This document shows, piece after piece, positions 33,887 to 43,220 of a DNA stretch of 64,000 nucleotides. The DNA lies in assembly GCF_015999335.1 (NCBI RefSeq), contig NZ_JAEACP010000003.1:62001-126000 (forward strand), in the 5' to 3' direction. This stretch comes from Tabrizicola soli (GTDB lineage: Bacteria; Pseudomonadota; Alphaproteobacteria; Rhodobacterales; Rhodobacteraceae). Numbering within the stretch: the first letter of the stretch is position 1; every line of letters begins with the position of its first letter. The notes under the pieces were generated by a model. It had not been told where the DNA came from. It saw only the letters and a list, made by a program, of their open reading frames with translations, and made no database searches. The position numbers and the translations under genes were made by a program.

Positions 33887-35179
33887 TCAATCGGCGAAGG
33901 GGTCGGTCACCAGGATCGTGTCGTCCCGCTCCGGCGAGGTCGACAGAAGGGCGACCGGGCACTGGATCAGCTCCTCGATCCGGCGGACGTACTTGATCGC
34001 CGCCCCCGGCAGTTCGGCCCAGGAGCGCGCGCCGGCCGTGGTCTCGGACCAGCCCTCCAGCTCCTCGTAGATCGGCCTGCAGCGCGCCTGTTCGTCGGCG
34101 GCGGTGGGCAGATAGTCCAGCCGCATGCCGTCGAGGTCATAGCCGACGCAGATCTTCAGCGTCTTGAACCCGTCCAGCACGTCAAGCTTGGTCAGCGCGA
34201 TGCCCGAGACGCCGCTGGTGGCGCAGGTCTGGCGCACCAGCACCGCATCGAACCAGCCGCAGCGCCGCTTGCGCCCGGTGACGGTGCCGAATTCATGCCC
34301 GCGCTCGCCCAGCCGCTGGCCGTCCTCGTCCTGCAGTTCGGCCGGGAACGGGCCTTCGCCGACGCGGGTGGTATAGGCCTTCACGATCCCCAGCACGAAG
34401 TCGATCGCGGTCGGTCCGACGCCGGTGCCCGTCGCCGCCTGCCCCGCGATGGTGTTCGACGAGGTCACGTAAGGGTAGGTCCCATAATCGATGTCCAGGA
34501 GCGAGCCCTGCGCGCCCTCGAACAGGATCCGCTTGCCCGCGCGCCGCGCCTCGGTCAGCACCTTCCAGACCGGCCCGGCATAGGGCTTCAGCTTCGGCGC
34601 GATCTCCAGGAGCTGCGCCTTCAGCGCCGCCGGATCGACCGGCTCCAGCCCAAGGCCGGCCCGCAACGCGTTGTGATGGGTCAGGAGCCGTCCGATCCGG
34701 GTGTCCAGCGTCGCCGAATCGAACAGGTCCGCCACCCGGATCGCCCGGCGGCCGACCTTGTCCTCATAGGCGGGGCCGATGCCGCGGCCGGTGGTGCCGA
34801 TCTTGGCCACCGTCGTCTGCGCCTCGCGGCCGCGGTCCAGCTCGCCATGGATCGGCAGGATCAGGCTGGCATTCTCGGCCAGCATCAGGTTCTCGGGCGA
34901 GACCTCGACCCCCTGGTCGCGCAGCTTCTCGATCTCGGCCACCAGGTGCCAGGGATCGACCACCACGCCATTGCCGATCACCGACAGCTTGCCGCCGCGC
35001 ACGATGCCGGATGGCAGCAGCGAGAGCTTGTAGACCGTGTTGCCGATGACCAGCGTATGGCCCGCGTTGTGCCCGCCCTGAAAGCGCGCGATGACATCGG
35101 CGCGCTCGGACAGCCAGTCGACCAGCTTGCCCTTGCCTTCATCGCCCCATTGGGCACCCACGACGACGACGTTGGCCAT
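33887..35179 (-). CDS. purA: Adenylosuccinate synthetase
   Basis: 430-residue purine enzyme forming adenylosuccinate from IMP, aspartate and [14 protein letters not shown] (catalytic Asp and P-loop, residues 7-17), [11 protein letters not shown] with the catalytic His (about 41), [23 protein letters not shown] and [14 protein letters not shown] are family signatures. ATG 35179 (MANVVVVG) is the standard start. It is divergent from arsC across 109 bases. Confidence 0.95.
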   Translation of the reverse strand: MANVVVVGAQWGDEGKGKLVDWLSERADVIARFQGGHNAGHTLVIGNTVYKLSLLPSGIVRGGKLSVIGNGVVVDPWHLVAEIEKLRDQGVEVSPENLMLAENASLILPIHGELDRGREAQTTVAKIGTTGRGIGPAYEDKVGRRAIRVADLFDSATLDTRIGRLLTHHNALRAGLGLEPVDPAALKAQLLEIAPKLKPYAGPVWKVLTEARRAGKRILFEGAQGSLLDIDYGTYPYVTSSNTIAGQAATGTGVGPTAIDFVLGIVKAYTTRVGEGPFPAELQDEDGQRLGERGHEFGTVTGRKRRCGWFDAVLVRQTCATSGVSGIALTKLDVLDGFKTLKICVGYDLDGMRLDYLPTAADEQARCRPIYEELEGWSETTAGARSWAELPGAAIKYVRRIEELIQCPVALLSTSPERDDTILVTDPFAD

Positions 35180-35288
35180 GTTCAATCCCCGAGTCTGTCA
35201 AACCACGCGGGGTATAGCGACAGCCGCCCGCAGGGGAAACCCTGCAATTGCGCCATGCCTCCGTTGCGGATCTGCGGTAACAGGGATC

Positions 35289-35699
35289 ATGGACACCATC
35301 ATCTACCACAACCCCGCCTGCGGCACCTCGCGCAACACGCTCGCCCTGATCCGGGCGGCCGGGATCGAGCCCGTTGTCGTCGAATACCTGAAGACCCCGC
35401 CCGACCGCGAGGCGATCCGCGCACTGGCCGGGGCGATGGGCCAGCCCCTGCGCGCGCTTCTGCGCGAGAAGGGCGCGTTGTTCACCGAACTCGGCCTCGG
35501 CGATCCCGCGCTGTCCGAGGAGCAGATTCTCGACGCGATCGCGGCGCATCCGGTGCTCTTGAACCGTCCGATCGTCGCGACACCCCTCGGCACCCGCCTC
35601 TGCCGCCCCTCCGAGACGGTGCTGGCCCTCCTGCCGCCGCAGTCCGGCCGCATCAGCGGGGAGGACGGCGAAGACCTGGACCCGCCCGGCCGCGCCTGA
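35289..35699 (+). CDS. arsC: Arsenate reductase (glutaredoxin), ArsC family
   Basis: 136-residue glutaredoxin-coupled arsenate reductase: the catalytic Cys11 is in HNPACGTSR and the triad arginines are in LLNRPIV (about residue 97) and GTRLCRP (about 107). The C-terminal tail (SGEDGEDLDPPGRA) is acidic. No ars regulator or efflux gene is near, so a role in resistance is not implied; such stand-alone members are common. Confidence 0.87.
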   Translation: MDTIIYHNPACGTSRNTLALIRAAGIEPVVVEYLKTPPDREAIRALAGAMGQPLRALLREKGALFTELGLGDPALSEEQILDAIAAHPVLLNRPIVATPLGTRLCRPSETVLALLPPQSGRISGEDGEDLDPPGRA

Positions 35700-36217
35700 C
35701 GCCTCCCGGCCGGAAGTCTGGGTCCGCGATCCCGCCGGGCGGTCCGGCGGGGCTGGCGTCTCCGCCCCGGCGACCGGGGCGGTATTCATGGAGCCGCACC
35801 CCGGCCGCTTTCGCCGGCACATTCCGGCCCTGCGGCCGGTATGTGATGGCCCGCACCGCCCCTGCCGCGGCGATGCACTGACCCGCGACACGGCCCGGCT
35901 TCCTGGCGAGTGCCCGCAAAGCGGATGTCAAAGCTTCCCGTCCCGCGTGACGGGACAAGGCAACTGCGGCGGAAGCGACCCGGACCGCGCGGTCCCCCGT
36001 GCAGCCCGCCATGCGCGACGCCCTGTCGACAGCGCACAGGATCCCCGCCGTCCCGCCGGGCGACCCTTCCCGGCATCTTCCCATCCCCTGCGCCTATTTT
36101 CCGCCGCGCCACCGACCCCATGCCCGCGAAGCGACCCCTGGTCCGCATCAGCCGACTGGTCCCCGGCCCTCGCCTTGGCTAGCATGGCCCGGACCGAAAC
36201 TCCTTCAGGGCATGACC
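35700..36217. other. Intergenic region, no supported gene
   Basis: 518 bases, GC-rich. Minus-strand open frames here (for example about 35653-36084 and 35786-36148) are Arg/Gly-rich artefacts of base composition with no recognisable domain and no plausible ribosome binding site. GGGCGG/CCGCCC-type short hairpins occur. I see no RNA gene. Confidence 0.55.
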
Positions 36218-36613
36218 ATGGGTATTCTGCTGCGCTGGCTGGGCGCTTTCCTCCTGATCTCGGCGATCTTCAACCCGACCTCCTGGAACTACGTCACCTG
36301 GGCGCGGGCAGAGTGGGACCGGCAGATGCCGCTGATCGTCTTTCTCGGCCTGATCCTGGCGGTGGCAGCCATGGTCTATGTCGTGGCGACGATGCGCTCC
36401 ATCGGCCTGGTCGGCGCGCTGGTCATCGCCGCGATCTTCGCCGCCGGGCTCTGGGTGCTGACCGACTGGGGCCTGCTGGGGCTGGACAATTCGGCGCTGA
36501 ACACCTGGCTTGCGATTCTGGTCCTGTCGCTGATCCTCGGCATCGGCATGTCCTGGTCGATCCTGCGCCAGCGGCTTTCCGGCCAGCAGACCACGGACGA
36601 GGTCGATGGCTGA
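36218..36613 (+). CDS. DUF6524-like small membrane protein
   Basis: 131-residue protein with four predicted membrane helices (LLRWLGAFLLISAIFNPTSW, PLIVFLGLILAVAAMVYVVA, IGLVGALVIAAIFAAGLWVL, WLAILVLSLILGIGMSWSIL). The NPTSWNYVTW motif near residue 18 recurs in a family of uncharacterised alphaproteobacterial membrane proteins. The start at 36218 is favoured by AGGG seven bases before it; ATG 36212 would add two residues. Its stop overlaps the VOC gene by 8 bases. Confidence 0.75.
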   Translation: MGILLRWLGAFLLISAIFNPTSWNYVTWARAEWDRQMPLIVFLGLILAVAAMVYVVATMRSIGLVGALVIAAIFAAGLWVLTDWGLLGLDNSALNTWLAILVLSLILGIGMSWSILRQRLSGQQTTDEVDG

Positions 36614-36998
36614 GACCTTCCTCTACCTCACGCTCGGCACCGGCGACCTGCCCCGCGCCGCCCGCTTCTACGACGCCGCCCTCGCGCCCCTGGGCCTGGT
36701 CCGCCGCGCCACGGAAGAGACCGAAGTCGGCTACGGCCTGCCCGGCGACGGCACGACGCGGCTCTGGATCACGCTGCCCTTCGATGGCAGGCCCGCGACC
36801 CCGGGCAACGGCACCATGCCCGCCCTCCTCGCCCCCAGCCGGGCGGCGGTCGCGGACTTCCACGCCGCCGCCCTCGCCCATGGCGGCAGCGACGAGGGCG
36901 CGCCGGGCCTGCGCCCCTACGGCCCCGGCTTCTTCGCCGCCTATGTCCGCGACCCGGACGGCAACAAGCTTTCCGCCGTCCACCTGGACCGGCCCTGA
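36606..36998 (+). CDS. VOC family protein (glyoxalase/bleomycin-resistance fold)
   Basis: 130-residue VOC protein: LTLGTGDLPRAARFYDAAL start, GLVRRATEETEVGY and the closing YVRDPDGNKLSAVH are the family pattern. No clear set of metal ligands can be assigned. It overlaps the preceding membrane-protein gene by 8 bases, which suggests coupled translation. Function unknown. Confidence 0.85.
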   Translation: MAETFLYLTLGTGDLPRAARFYDAALAPLGLVRRATEETEVGYGLPGDGTTRLWITLPFDGRPATPGNGTMPALLAPSRAAVADFHAAALAHGGSDEGAPGLRPYGPGFFAAYVRDPDGNKLSAVHLDRP

Positions 36999-37000
36999 TC

Positions 37001-37036
37001 TTGCTCCTTTGCCGAAACTCCCGCCGGAGGCAGCCG
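37001..37036 (-). repeat. Diverged reverse copy of the GCCTCCGGCGGGAGTATTT module
   Basis: Read on the minus strand it gives GGCTGCCTCCGGCGGGAGTT and then TCGGCAAAGGAGCAAG, matching the 29511 copy (GCCTGCCTCCGGCGGGAGTA, then TTTCCGCCAAGAGGAAG) with several changes and a short gap. It starts two bases after the VOC gene stop. Confidence 0.5.
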
Positions 37037-37080
37037 GCCCCTTCCCGGCGCGCCCCCTTCGGCACGGGTCCGCGGCAGCG

Positions 37081-37113
37081 CCGCCGCGGGGGGCTCGATG
37101 CCCCCCGTGGCGG
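37081..37113. repeat. 14-bp GC hairpin upstream of secG
   Basis: CCGCCGCGGGGGGC (37081-37094), loop TCGAT, GCCCCCCGTGGCGG (37100-37113): 14 pairs including one G-T pair. It lies in the 192-base gap between the VOC and secG genes. No U-run follows on the plus strand, so it is either a terminator-like hairpin or part of the repeat module at 37001. Confidence 0.5.
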
Positions 37114-37190
37114 CTCCCCCGTCCGGGAACAGACCCTTGCGCCCCCCGGCCCTTCCGCCTAGATAGGCGCGTCACCTTGCGGGAAGCCCC

Positions 37191-37583
37191 ATGGAAAACG
37201 TCGTCCTCACCATCCACCTGATCCTCGCGCTCCTCCTGATCGGCGTCGTGCTCCTGCAACGCTCCGAGGGCGGCGGGCTTGGCATCGGCGGCGGGGGCGG
37301 CACCGTCTCGGCGCGCGGCGCGGCCACGGCGCTGACCAAGCTGACCTGGATCTTCGCCTCCGCCTTCATCGTGACCTCGATCGCGCTGACCGTGCTTGCC
37401 ACCCGTGGCGGCCAGGGCGGCTCGGTCGTCGACAGCGTCGCGACGGATGCGGCCCCGGCCGAAGCCCCCGCGACTCCGGCCCTCGGCGGCGACCTCCTGC
37501 CCCCCTCGACCGGCGATGCGCCCGCCACCCCGCCCCGCGCGGATGCGCCGGCCCCCGCGACAGCTCCGGCGACCAATCCCTGA
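37191..37583 (+). CDS. secG: Preprotein translocase subunit SecG
   Basis: 130-residue subunit of the SecYEG channel. Two membrane segments (VVLTIHLILALLLIGVVLLQ and LTWIFASAFIVTSIALTVLA) flank the conserved RSEGGGLGIGGGGG cytoplasmic loop. The tail after residue 75 is Ala/Pro-rich (PATPALGGDLLPPSTG) as in other alphaproteobacterial SecG. It precedes pyrG, a common arrangement in this group. Confidence 0.92.
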   Translation: MENVVLTIHLILALLLIGVVLLQRSEGGGLGIGGGGGTVSARGAATALTKLTWIFASAFIVTSIALTVLATRGGQGGSVVDSVATDAAPAEAPATPALGGDLLPPSTGDAPATPPRADAPAPATAPATNP

Positions 37584-37744
37584 GCGGGCGCATATCCGCC
37601 ACAACTGCTTGGATTGAGCCTGGCACCGCCCGCATGATCTAGCGGCGGGCGTTGCCTATCTTGCGGGAAGTCGCTATAGGACGACTCCCGTGGTGCAGCG
37701 ATTCCACCGTTCCGAATCGCGTATGAAACACGGGGGCCAGGGCC

Positions 37745-39388
37745 ATGGCGCGATACATCTTCATCACCGGCGGCGTCGTCTCCTCCCTCGGCAAGGGCCT
37801 CGCCTCCGCCGCCCTCGGCGCGCTCCTGCAGGCCCGCGGCTACACCGTCCGGCTGCGCAAGCTCGACCCCTACCTGAACGTCGACCCCGGCACGATGTCG
37901 CCCTTCGAGCATGGCGAGGTCTTCGTCACCGACGACGGGGCCGAGACCGACCTCGACCTCGGCCATTACGAACGCTTCACCGGCGTGCACGCCCGGATGA
38001 CCGACAGCATCTCCTCGGGCCGGATCTATTCCAACGTGCTGGAGAAGGAGCGGCGGGGCGACTATCTGGGCAAGACGATCCAGGTCATCCCCCACGTCAC
38101 CAACGAGATCAAGGACTTCCTCCGCATCGGCGATGAGGAGGTCGACTTCATGCTCTGCGAAATCGGCGGCACCGTCGGCGACATCGAGGGGCTCCCGTTC
38201 TTCGAGGCGATCCGCCAGTTCATCCACGAACGCCCGCGCGGCCAGTCGATCCTGATGCACCTGACGCTGCTGCCCTACCTCGCGGCCAGTGGCGAGCTGA
38301 AGACCAAGCCCACCCAGCACAGCGTCAAGGAACTCCAGTCCATCGGCCTCGCCCCCGACGTCCTCGTCTGCCGCAGCGAACACCCGATCCCGGACCGCGA
38401 GCGCGAGAAGATCGCCCTTTTCTGCAACGTGCGCAAAGAGGCCGTCATCCCCGCCTACGACCTGAAGACGATCTACCAGGCCCCCCTCGCCTACCACCAG
38501 GCGGGCCTCGACCAGGCGGTCCTCGACGCCTTCGGCATCACCCCCGCCCCGAAGCCCAACCTTGCCCGCTGGGAAGACGTGATGGACCGCCTCTCCCATC
38601 CCGAGGGCGAGGTCCGCGTCGCCATCGTCGGCAAGTACACCCAGTTGGAAGACGCCTACAAATCCATCGCCGAGGCCCTGACCCACGGCGGCATGGCGAA
38701 CCGCACCAAGGTCCGCGCCGAATGGATCGACGCCGAGATCTTCGAACGCGAGGACCCGGCGCCCTGGCTGGAGAACTTCCACGCCATCCTCGTCCCCGGC
38801 GGCTTTGGCGAACGCGGGACCGAGGGCAAGATCCGCGCCGCCACCTTCGCGCGGGAAAAGAAGATCCCCTATCTCGGGATCTGCCTCGGCATGCAGATGG
38901 CGGTGATCGAGGCCGCCCGCAACCTCGCCGGCGTCAAGGATGCCGGGTCCGAGGAATTCGACCATGAAAAGGGCGCGAAACGCTTTACCCCCGTGGTCTA
39001 CCACCTGAAGGAATGGGTCCAGGGCAACCACACCGTGCGGCGCAAGGCCGACGACGCCAAGGGCGGCACCATGCGGCTTGGCGCCTATACCGCGAACCTC
39101 AAGGACGGCTCCGCCGTGGCCCGGATCTACGGCACCACGGTGATCGAGGAACGCCACCGCCACCGCTACGAGGTCGACATCCAGTACCGCGACCAGCTGG
39201 AGAAATGCGGGCTGGTGTTCTCGGGCATGTCCCCCGACGGCCGCCTGCCCGAGATCGTCGAGGTCAAGGACCATCCCTGGTTCATCGGCGTCCAGTTCCA
39301 TCCCGAGTTGAAGTCGAAGCCCTTTGCCCCGCACCCGCTGTTCGCCGATTTTGTGCGCGCCGCGGTCGAGAATTCGCGTCTGGTCTAG
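37745..39388 (+). CDS. pyrG: CTP synthase
   Basis: 547-residue glutamine-dependent CTP synthase. N-terminal synthase domain: [15 protein letters not shown]-loop (residues about 5-18), [20 protein letters not shown] and [12 protein letters not shown]-terminal class I amidotransferase: GICLGMQMA with Cys380 and the QFHPELKS His/Glu. Length and motif order are canonical. It makes CTP, which among other uses feeds the CMP-sugar synthetase at 3203. Confidence 0.96.
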   Translation: MARYIFITGGVVSSLGKGLASAALGALLQARGYTVRLRKLDPYLNVDPGTMSPFEHGEVFVTDDGAETDLDLGHYERFTGVHARMTDSISSGRIYSNVLEKERRGDYLGKTIQVIPHVTNEIKDFLRIGDEEVDFMLCEIGGTVGDIEGLPFFEAIRQFIHERPRGQSILMHLTLLPYLAASGELKTKPTQHSVKELQSIGLAPDVLVCRSEHPIPDREREKIALFCNVRKEAVIPAYDLKTIYQAPLAYHQAGLDQAVLDAFGITPAPKPNLARWEDVMDRLSHPEGEVRVAIVGKYTQLEDAYKSIAEALTHGGMANRTKVRAEWIDAEIFEREDPAPWLENFHAILVPGGFGERGTEGKIRAATFAREKKIPYLGICLGMQMAVIEAARNLAGVKDAGSEEFDHEKGAKRFTPVVYHLKEWVQGNHTVRRKADDAKGGTMRLGAYTANLKDGSAVARIYGTTVIEERHRHRYEVDIQYRDQLEKCGLVFSGMSPDGRLPEIVEVKDHPWFIGVQFHPELKSKPFAPHPLFADFVRAAVENSRLV

Positions 39389-39480
39389 GCCCTTCGCGGG
39401 TCGACTACCTAGGGTAGAAAGGTGGTGTTTCTGCTCGCCTTTGGGCTGGAAAACAATGCCTTATCTGCCACATCAGCGAA

Positions 39481-39595
39481 CATACATTCGGATATGATAA
39501 CATCGCAACTTGTGTATGGGGCCGACGACTTAATACTTTGTTAATACAGATTAACCGTCGGGATCTTCCCGACTTTTACCCTAGGGAACTGTGCC
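39481..39595 (+). promoter_or_regulatory. AT-rich leader/promoter region of the beta-barrel-like gene
   Basis: About 42% GC over 39481-39540, far below surroundings. It contains the heptamer TTAATAC twice (39530-39536 and 39541-39547, 11 bases apart), with TAATAC at 39531 a fair -10 preceded by CTTGTG (39509-39514) at 16 bases. This suggests a strong or regulated promoter, possibly bound by AT-preferring proteins. Confidence 0.35.
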
Positions 39596-40507
39596 ATGAA
39601 GAGCAGTCTTGCACTGTTGCTTGTAACGATTTCCGCACCCAGCCTCGCCGTTGCGCAGGACATGTCGGGTGGTGTTACCCTTGGCTTCGGCCAGCACTCC
39701 GTCGACGAGATCGACCAGGATCTTTCGACCGCGACCCTTGACGGCCGCGTCGATTTCGCCTTCGCCAACGGCATGACCTTCGGCGTCGAGGCCGGGTATA
39801 TCGACCTTGGAGTCGATGGCACGCCGATGGATGTCAGCGGGACCAACGTCGAGTTGGACGTCGGCTACAAACTGTCGAACGGCCTCTCGTTCGGTGCATA
39901 CGCCGGGCAGACGACCCTCAACGTCGCCATGATTCCGTTCGATATCTCCCTGAAGTCCATCGGCGCGGAAATCGGCTATGCCACCGGAGGCTGGGACCTG
40001 GGCCTGTCGCTCGGCCGCACCTCGACCAGCCCGGACCTGGGCGTCGACATCGACAATCTCGGCCTGACGGTGAAATATGCCGCGATGCCGAACCTCGACA
40101 TCGGCGGTGCCTTCCTGCGCGCAACGCTTGACGTTGGCGGGACCGACGCCGACGTCGACATGCTCGGCCTGGCCGCCGCCTACGACATCAACGAGCAGTT
40201 CTCGCTGTTCGGCGGCGTGAGCCGGACGTCGCAGGACGATCTGGACCTTGACGTGACCACCATGGGCCTCGGCGTCGGCTACGACCTGTCGCAGATGACG
40301 GGCATGGCCTCGGTCGTGTCGCTGGAACTGGCGCGCACCGAGCTTGAGGTCTCGGGGCTCGGCTCGACCGACCTCGACACCGTCCGCATCGGGCTGACGC
40401 TGCCGCTGGGCGGCAAGGGCACCGAAGCGCCGCTGAACAGCGTCGCCGATTCGATCTTCAACCCGCGCCACGGCGCGGTGAACGCCGCCCTGACCGGCGC
40501 GTTCTGA
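39596..40507 (+). CDS. Putative outer-membrane beta-barrel protein
   Basis: 303-residue exported protein with a signal peptide (SLALLLVTISAPSLAVAQ, cleavage near residue 21) and a regular series of amphipathic strands with aromatic-Gly ends (GGVTLGFGQ, GVEAGYIDLG, SFGAYAGQTTL, DLGLSLGRTST), the pattern of a porin-like or autotransporter-like barrel. It is acidic and Gly-rich, with an unusual non-strand C-terminal tail (NPRHGAVNAALTGAF) ending in Phe. No specific family is assigned. It has its own AT-rich leader and a strong terminator, so it is transcribed alone. Confidence 0.72.
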   Translation: MKSSLALLLVTISAPSLAVAQDMSGGVTLGFGQHSVDEIDQDLSTATLDGRVDFAFANGMTFGVEAGYIDLGVDGTPMDVSGTNVELDVGYKLSNGLSFGAYAGQTTLNVAMIPFDISLKSIGAEIGYATGGWDLGLSLGRTSTSPDLGVDIDNLGLTVKYAAMPNLDIGGAFLRATLDVGGTDADVDMLGLAAAYDINEQFSLFGGVSRTSQDDLDLDVTTMGLGVGYDLSQMTGMASVVSLELARTELEVSGLGSTDLDTVRIGLTLPLGGKGTEAPLNSVADSIFNPRHGAVNAALTGAF

Positions 40508-40526
40508 TCAGACGCAAGCAGGATCA

Positions 40527-40558
40527 CGGGCGGCGCGTGCCCTCGCGCCGCCCGTTTT
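40527..40558 (+). terminator. Rho-independent terminator of the beta-barrel gene
   Basis: Perfect 11-bp stem CGGGCGGCGCG (40527-40537) with CGCGCCGCCCG (40544-40554), 6-base loop, then TTTT. It lies 20 bases after the stop. Confidence 0.8.
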
Positions 40559-40612
40559 CGTTTCGCCTTGCCGCCCCTTGCCCAGGCAGGTGCCCGGTGT
40601 CAGGCTCCGGGC

Positions 40613-41320
40613 ATGATCGCGCGCGCAAGCATCTTCTTCTTCCTGTGCCACCCGGCCGGGGCCGAGACCGTTTCAGTCAAGGAAATCTCCTACGCCGAGG
40701 TCGCGGAAACCATTCCCCTGGTGCTGGATTTCGAACGTCCCGCACAGGTTCTGGGCGGCCTTCTGGTCTATCCCGGCCTCGCCATCGGCGAGCGATTTGC
40801 AGGTCAGAGCCTGATGGCGCGGCAGGATGACATGCTGGTCTGGCACGAGGTGCTGGAGGACAGTTCGCCCGATGCGCCCCTGACCGCACTGCCGGCCCCC
40901 GCCCCGGGCGACCTGGTTTTCCGGCACGAGGGCCACTGGAATTCCGTCGCCCTGCATGGCGTCGGGCCCGGCGGCGTGCCGGGTACGGGAACGCTGGCGC
41001 TCAGCTTCGATCCGCCAGTCTGCTACCTGGCCTTCCGCAGCGCGATCGACGGCATGTCGCGCTTTGGCGAGGTGAACAACACGATCCTGCGCGGCAAGCC
41101 CGAGGGCTCGTTGAACCTGCGCTTCTTTGACGTCGAGGGGCGGCTGCTGGCGAACTTCATGCGCTCGTACAACCCGGAGGGGCCGATCGCGGTGGGGTAC
41201 ATCCAGTCGGGCCAGGCCGAGGCGATGATCGCGGGGGTACTGCTGCAGAACCTCGACCTTGGCGGCGTGGCCATCGACGACCTGCGGTTCGACCCGCTCT
41301 GTCCCTACAAGCTGTTCTAG
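40613..41320 (+). CDS. Exported conserved hypothetical protein
   Basis: 235-residue protein with a signal peptide (MIARASIFFFLCHPAGAETV) and a beta-rich body (LDFERPAQVLGGLLVYPGLA, TLALSFDPPVCYLAFRSAID). There is one pair of cysteines, in the segments PPVCYLAF and DPLCPYKLF, possibly a disulfide. No family is recognised; the fold resembles secreted jelly-roll domains. ATG 40613 is preferred because it starts the signal peptide. Confidence 0.68.
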   Translation: MIARASIFFFLCHPAGAETVSVKEISYAEVAETIPLVLDFERPAQVLGGLLVYPGLAIGERFAGQSLMARQDDMLVWHEVLEDSSPDAPLTALPAPAPGDLVFRHEGHWNSVALHGVGPGGVPGTGTLALSFDPPVCYLAFRSAIDGMSRFGEVNNTILRGKPEGSLNLRFFDVEGRLLANFMRSYNPEGPIAVGYIQSGQAEAMIAGVLLQNLDLGGVAIDDLRFDPLCPYKLF

Positions 41321-41640
41321 CCTGACCGCCGGGACAGACCGGCAAGGCCAGGCTTTCCGCGTCAGATATGGGGCCCGTCGGCCCCATCGTCACCCGGGGC
41401 CTGTCACCGGCGAGACCGGCCCCGATATCGGCGTTCGGCGGGCCGATGCTCGCCAGCGCGTAAAGCAGGCGACAGGGAAAGGGCCGCGGGAAATGGAGCG
41501 CGGCGCTTCACCGGGATCGACCCTGCCCGCCCCAAACAGAGGGCCGGATGCCCTGCGGCCCCGGCCCTTTGGTTAATAGCCCCTGAATGTCCGCCCGCAA
41601 GCCCTTGATTTTCCAAGACGCGGCCAGACCGCCCGCGTGG
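41321..41640. other. Convergent intergenic region, no gene seen
   Basis: 320 bases between the exported protein and terC. GGGGCCCGTCGGCCCC-type GC hairpins occur, including AGGGCCGG/CCGGCCCT at 41540-41568, but no supported gene. Confidence 0.5.
41540..41568. terminator. Possible bidirectional terminator between the exported-protein gene and terC
   Basis: 8-bp perfect stem AGGGCCGG (41540-41547) with CCGGCCCT (41561-41568), 13-base loop, followed by TTGG. Weak U-tracts on either side keep confidence low. Confidence 0.3.
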
Positions 41641-42303
41641 TCAGCCCAGCATCCCCAGGATTACCGGCTCCACCTCGTGCCAACCTTCCCACATCATCTT
41701 CAGCGCGACATAGACGATGATGGCCAGGCCGACGAAGGCAATCCAGCGGTGCTTGTTCAGAAGCTTCGCGATGAAGCTTGCCGCGAAGCCCATCATCGCG
41801 ATCGACAGGGCCAGGCCGATGATCAGCACCGTCGGATGATCCTTGGCCGCCCCGGCCACGGCCAGCACGTTGTCCAGAGACATCGAGACGTCCGCGATGA
41901 CGATCTGCCAGGCGGCCTGGGCGAAGGTCTTGCGCGGCGCGTCGTCGGCCACGGCGCCGTCCTTGTCCAGGTCCTCGTTCACGAGTGCCTCGACCGCCTC
42001 GATGTCATGTTCGTGCGCCCCGGCGCGCAGCTCCTGCCACATCTTCCAGCAGACCCAGAGGAGCAGGATTCCCCCCGCGAGGAGAAGGCCGACGATCGCC
42101 AGAAGCTGCGTCGTGATCAGCGCGAAGCCGATCCGCATGATCGTGGCGGCGGCGATCCCGACAAGGATGGCCCGGCCGCGCTGATGGGCAGGCAGCCCGG
42201 CCGCGGCGAGGCCGATCACGATGGCATTGTCACCCGCAAGCACCAGGTCGATGCCGATGACCTGCAGAAGGGCGATGAAGCCCTCGTAGGTGAAGATTTC
42301 CAT
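41641..42303 (-). CDS. TerC family integral membrane protein (YjbE type)
   Basis: 220-residue membrane protein with seven predicted helices. The paired acidic motifs GIDLVLAGDNAIVIG (helix 1) and IADVSMSLDNVLAVAG (helix 4 or 5) are diagnostic of TerC proteins, which are implicated in metal (Mn) export in other bacteria. A 40-residue hydrophilic loop rich in acidic residues (HEHDIEAVEALVNEDLDKDG) splits the two halves. No Mn riboswitch is seen upstream. Confidence 0.87.
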   Translation of the reverse strand: MEIFTYEGFIALLQVIGIDLVLAGDNAIVIGLAAAGLPAHQRGRAILVGIAAATIMRIGFALITTQLLAIVGLLLAGGILLLWVCWKMWQELRAGAHEHDIEAVEALVNEDLDKDGAVADDAPRKTFAQAAWQIVIADVSMSLDNVLAVAGAAKDHPTVLIIGLALSIAMMGFAASFIAKLLNKHRWIAFVGLAIIVYVALKMMWEGWHEVEPVILGMLG

Positions 42304-42413
42304 GCTGTCTCCGCCTGTCGCGTTCCGGTTCGACTGGTAGTTACGCGGACAACGTCACAGGCACAACCCGGTTGCGGGCTTTTCAAGCCGGGGCGGGCGC
42401 GGTAGGCAGGCCC

Positions 42414-43211
42414 ATGCTCTCGTATCAACATCTCTATCACGCCGGAAACCTGGCGGACGTGCAGAAGCACGCGGTGCTGGCCTGGGTGCTGGACTACCTG
42501 ACCTGCAAGTCGAAGCCGCTGACCTATATCGAGACCCATGCCGGGCGCGGGGTCTATGATCTCGGGGCCGACGAGGCGGTCAGGACCGGCGAGGCGGCGG
42601 CGGGGATCGCGCTGGCCGAGGCCCTGTTTCCCCCCGACCATCCCTATCGCCAGCGCCTGGACGAGGCGCGCGCCGCGCATGGGGCGCGGGCCTATCCCGG
42701 CTCGCCCCTGATCGCCGCGCTGGGACTGCGCGAGACGGATTCGATCCACCTGGCCGAGCTGCACCCGCAGGAGTTCGGCCATCTGCGCGACGCCGCAAGG
42801 GACTGGGGCGCGCATGTCCACAAGCGCGACGGATTCGAGCTGGCTCTGGCCCTGACGCCCCCGACCCCGCGCCGGGGGCTGATGCTGATCGACCCCTCCT
42901 GGGAGGTGAAGGCCGATTATGACGCCATCCCGCGCCATATGGCGAACATCCATCGCAAGTGGAACGTGGGCATCCTGATCCTGTGGTATCCGATCCTGAA
43001 GGGCGGGCCGCACGGACCGATGCTGAAGGCGCTGGAGGCGGCCTTTCCCCAAGGCCTGCGCCACGAGGTCCGCTTTCCCCCGGTGCGCGAGGGGCACCGG
43101 ATGGAGGGGTCGGGCCTCTTCATCGTCAACCCGCCCTTCGGACTGGAGGAGGAGCTTGCGGCCCTGTCCCGCCGCTTCGCCAGCCTTTCCAAGCCTGCGC
43201 CCAGGACCTAG
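42414..43211 (+). CDS. rlmJ: 23S rRNA (adenine(2030)-N6)-methyltransferase RlmJ
   Basis: 265-residue SAM-dependent methyltransferase. MLSYQHLYHAGNLADVQKHA at the start and YIETHAGRGVYDL (SAM loop, about residue 42) identify RlmJ. The catalytic motif reads LIDPSWEVKADYDAI (about 162) where E. coli has DPPYE; the Pro-Tyr to Ser-Trp change is unusual and would alter the base-stacking residue, though Trp/Phe occurs in relatives. ATG 42414 is the family start. Confidence 0.88.
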   Translation: MLSYQHLYHAGNLADVQKHAVLAWVLDYLTCKSKPLTYIETHAGRGVYDLGADEAVRTGEAAAGIALAEALFPPDHPYRQRLDEARAAHGARAYPGSPLIAALGLRETDSIHLAELHPQEFGHLRDAARDWGAHVHKRDGFELALALTPPTPRRGLMLIDPSWEVKADYDAIPRHMANIHRKWNVGILILWYPILKGGPHGPMLKALEAAFPQGLRHEVRFPPVREGHRMEGSGLFIVNPPFGLEEELAALSRRFASLSKPAPRT

Positions 43212-43220
43212 ATATCCCGA

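Noticed and set aside
35700-36217. Minus-strand open frames of 85-143 codons
   Set aside because: Arg/Gly-rich shadow-type frames overlapping each other, without ribosome binding sites or recognisable domains.
42304-42413. Possible Mn (yybP-ykoY) riboswitch upstream of terC
   Set aside because: The short divergent spacer shows no GGGGAGUA-type conserved loop elements.
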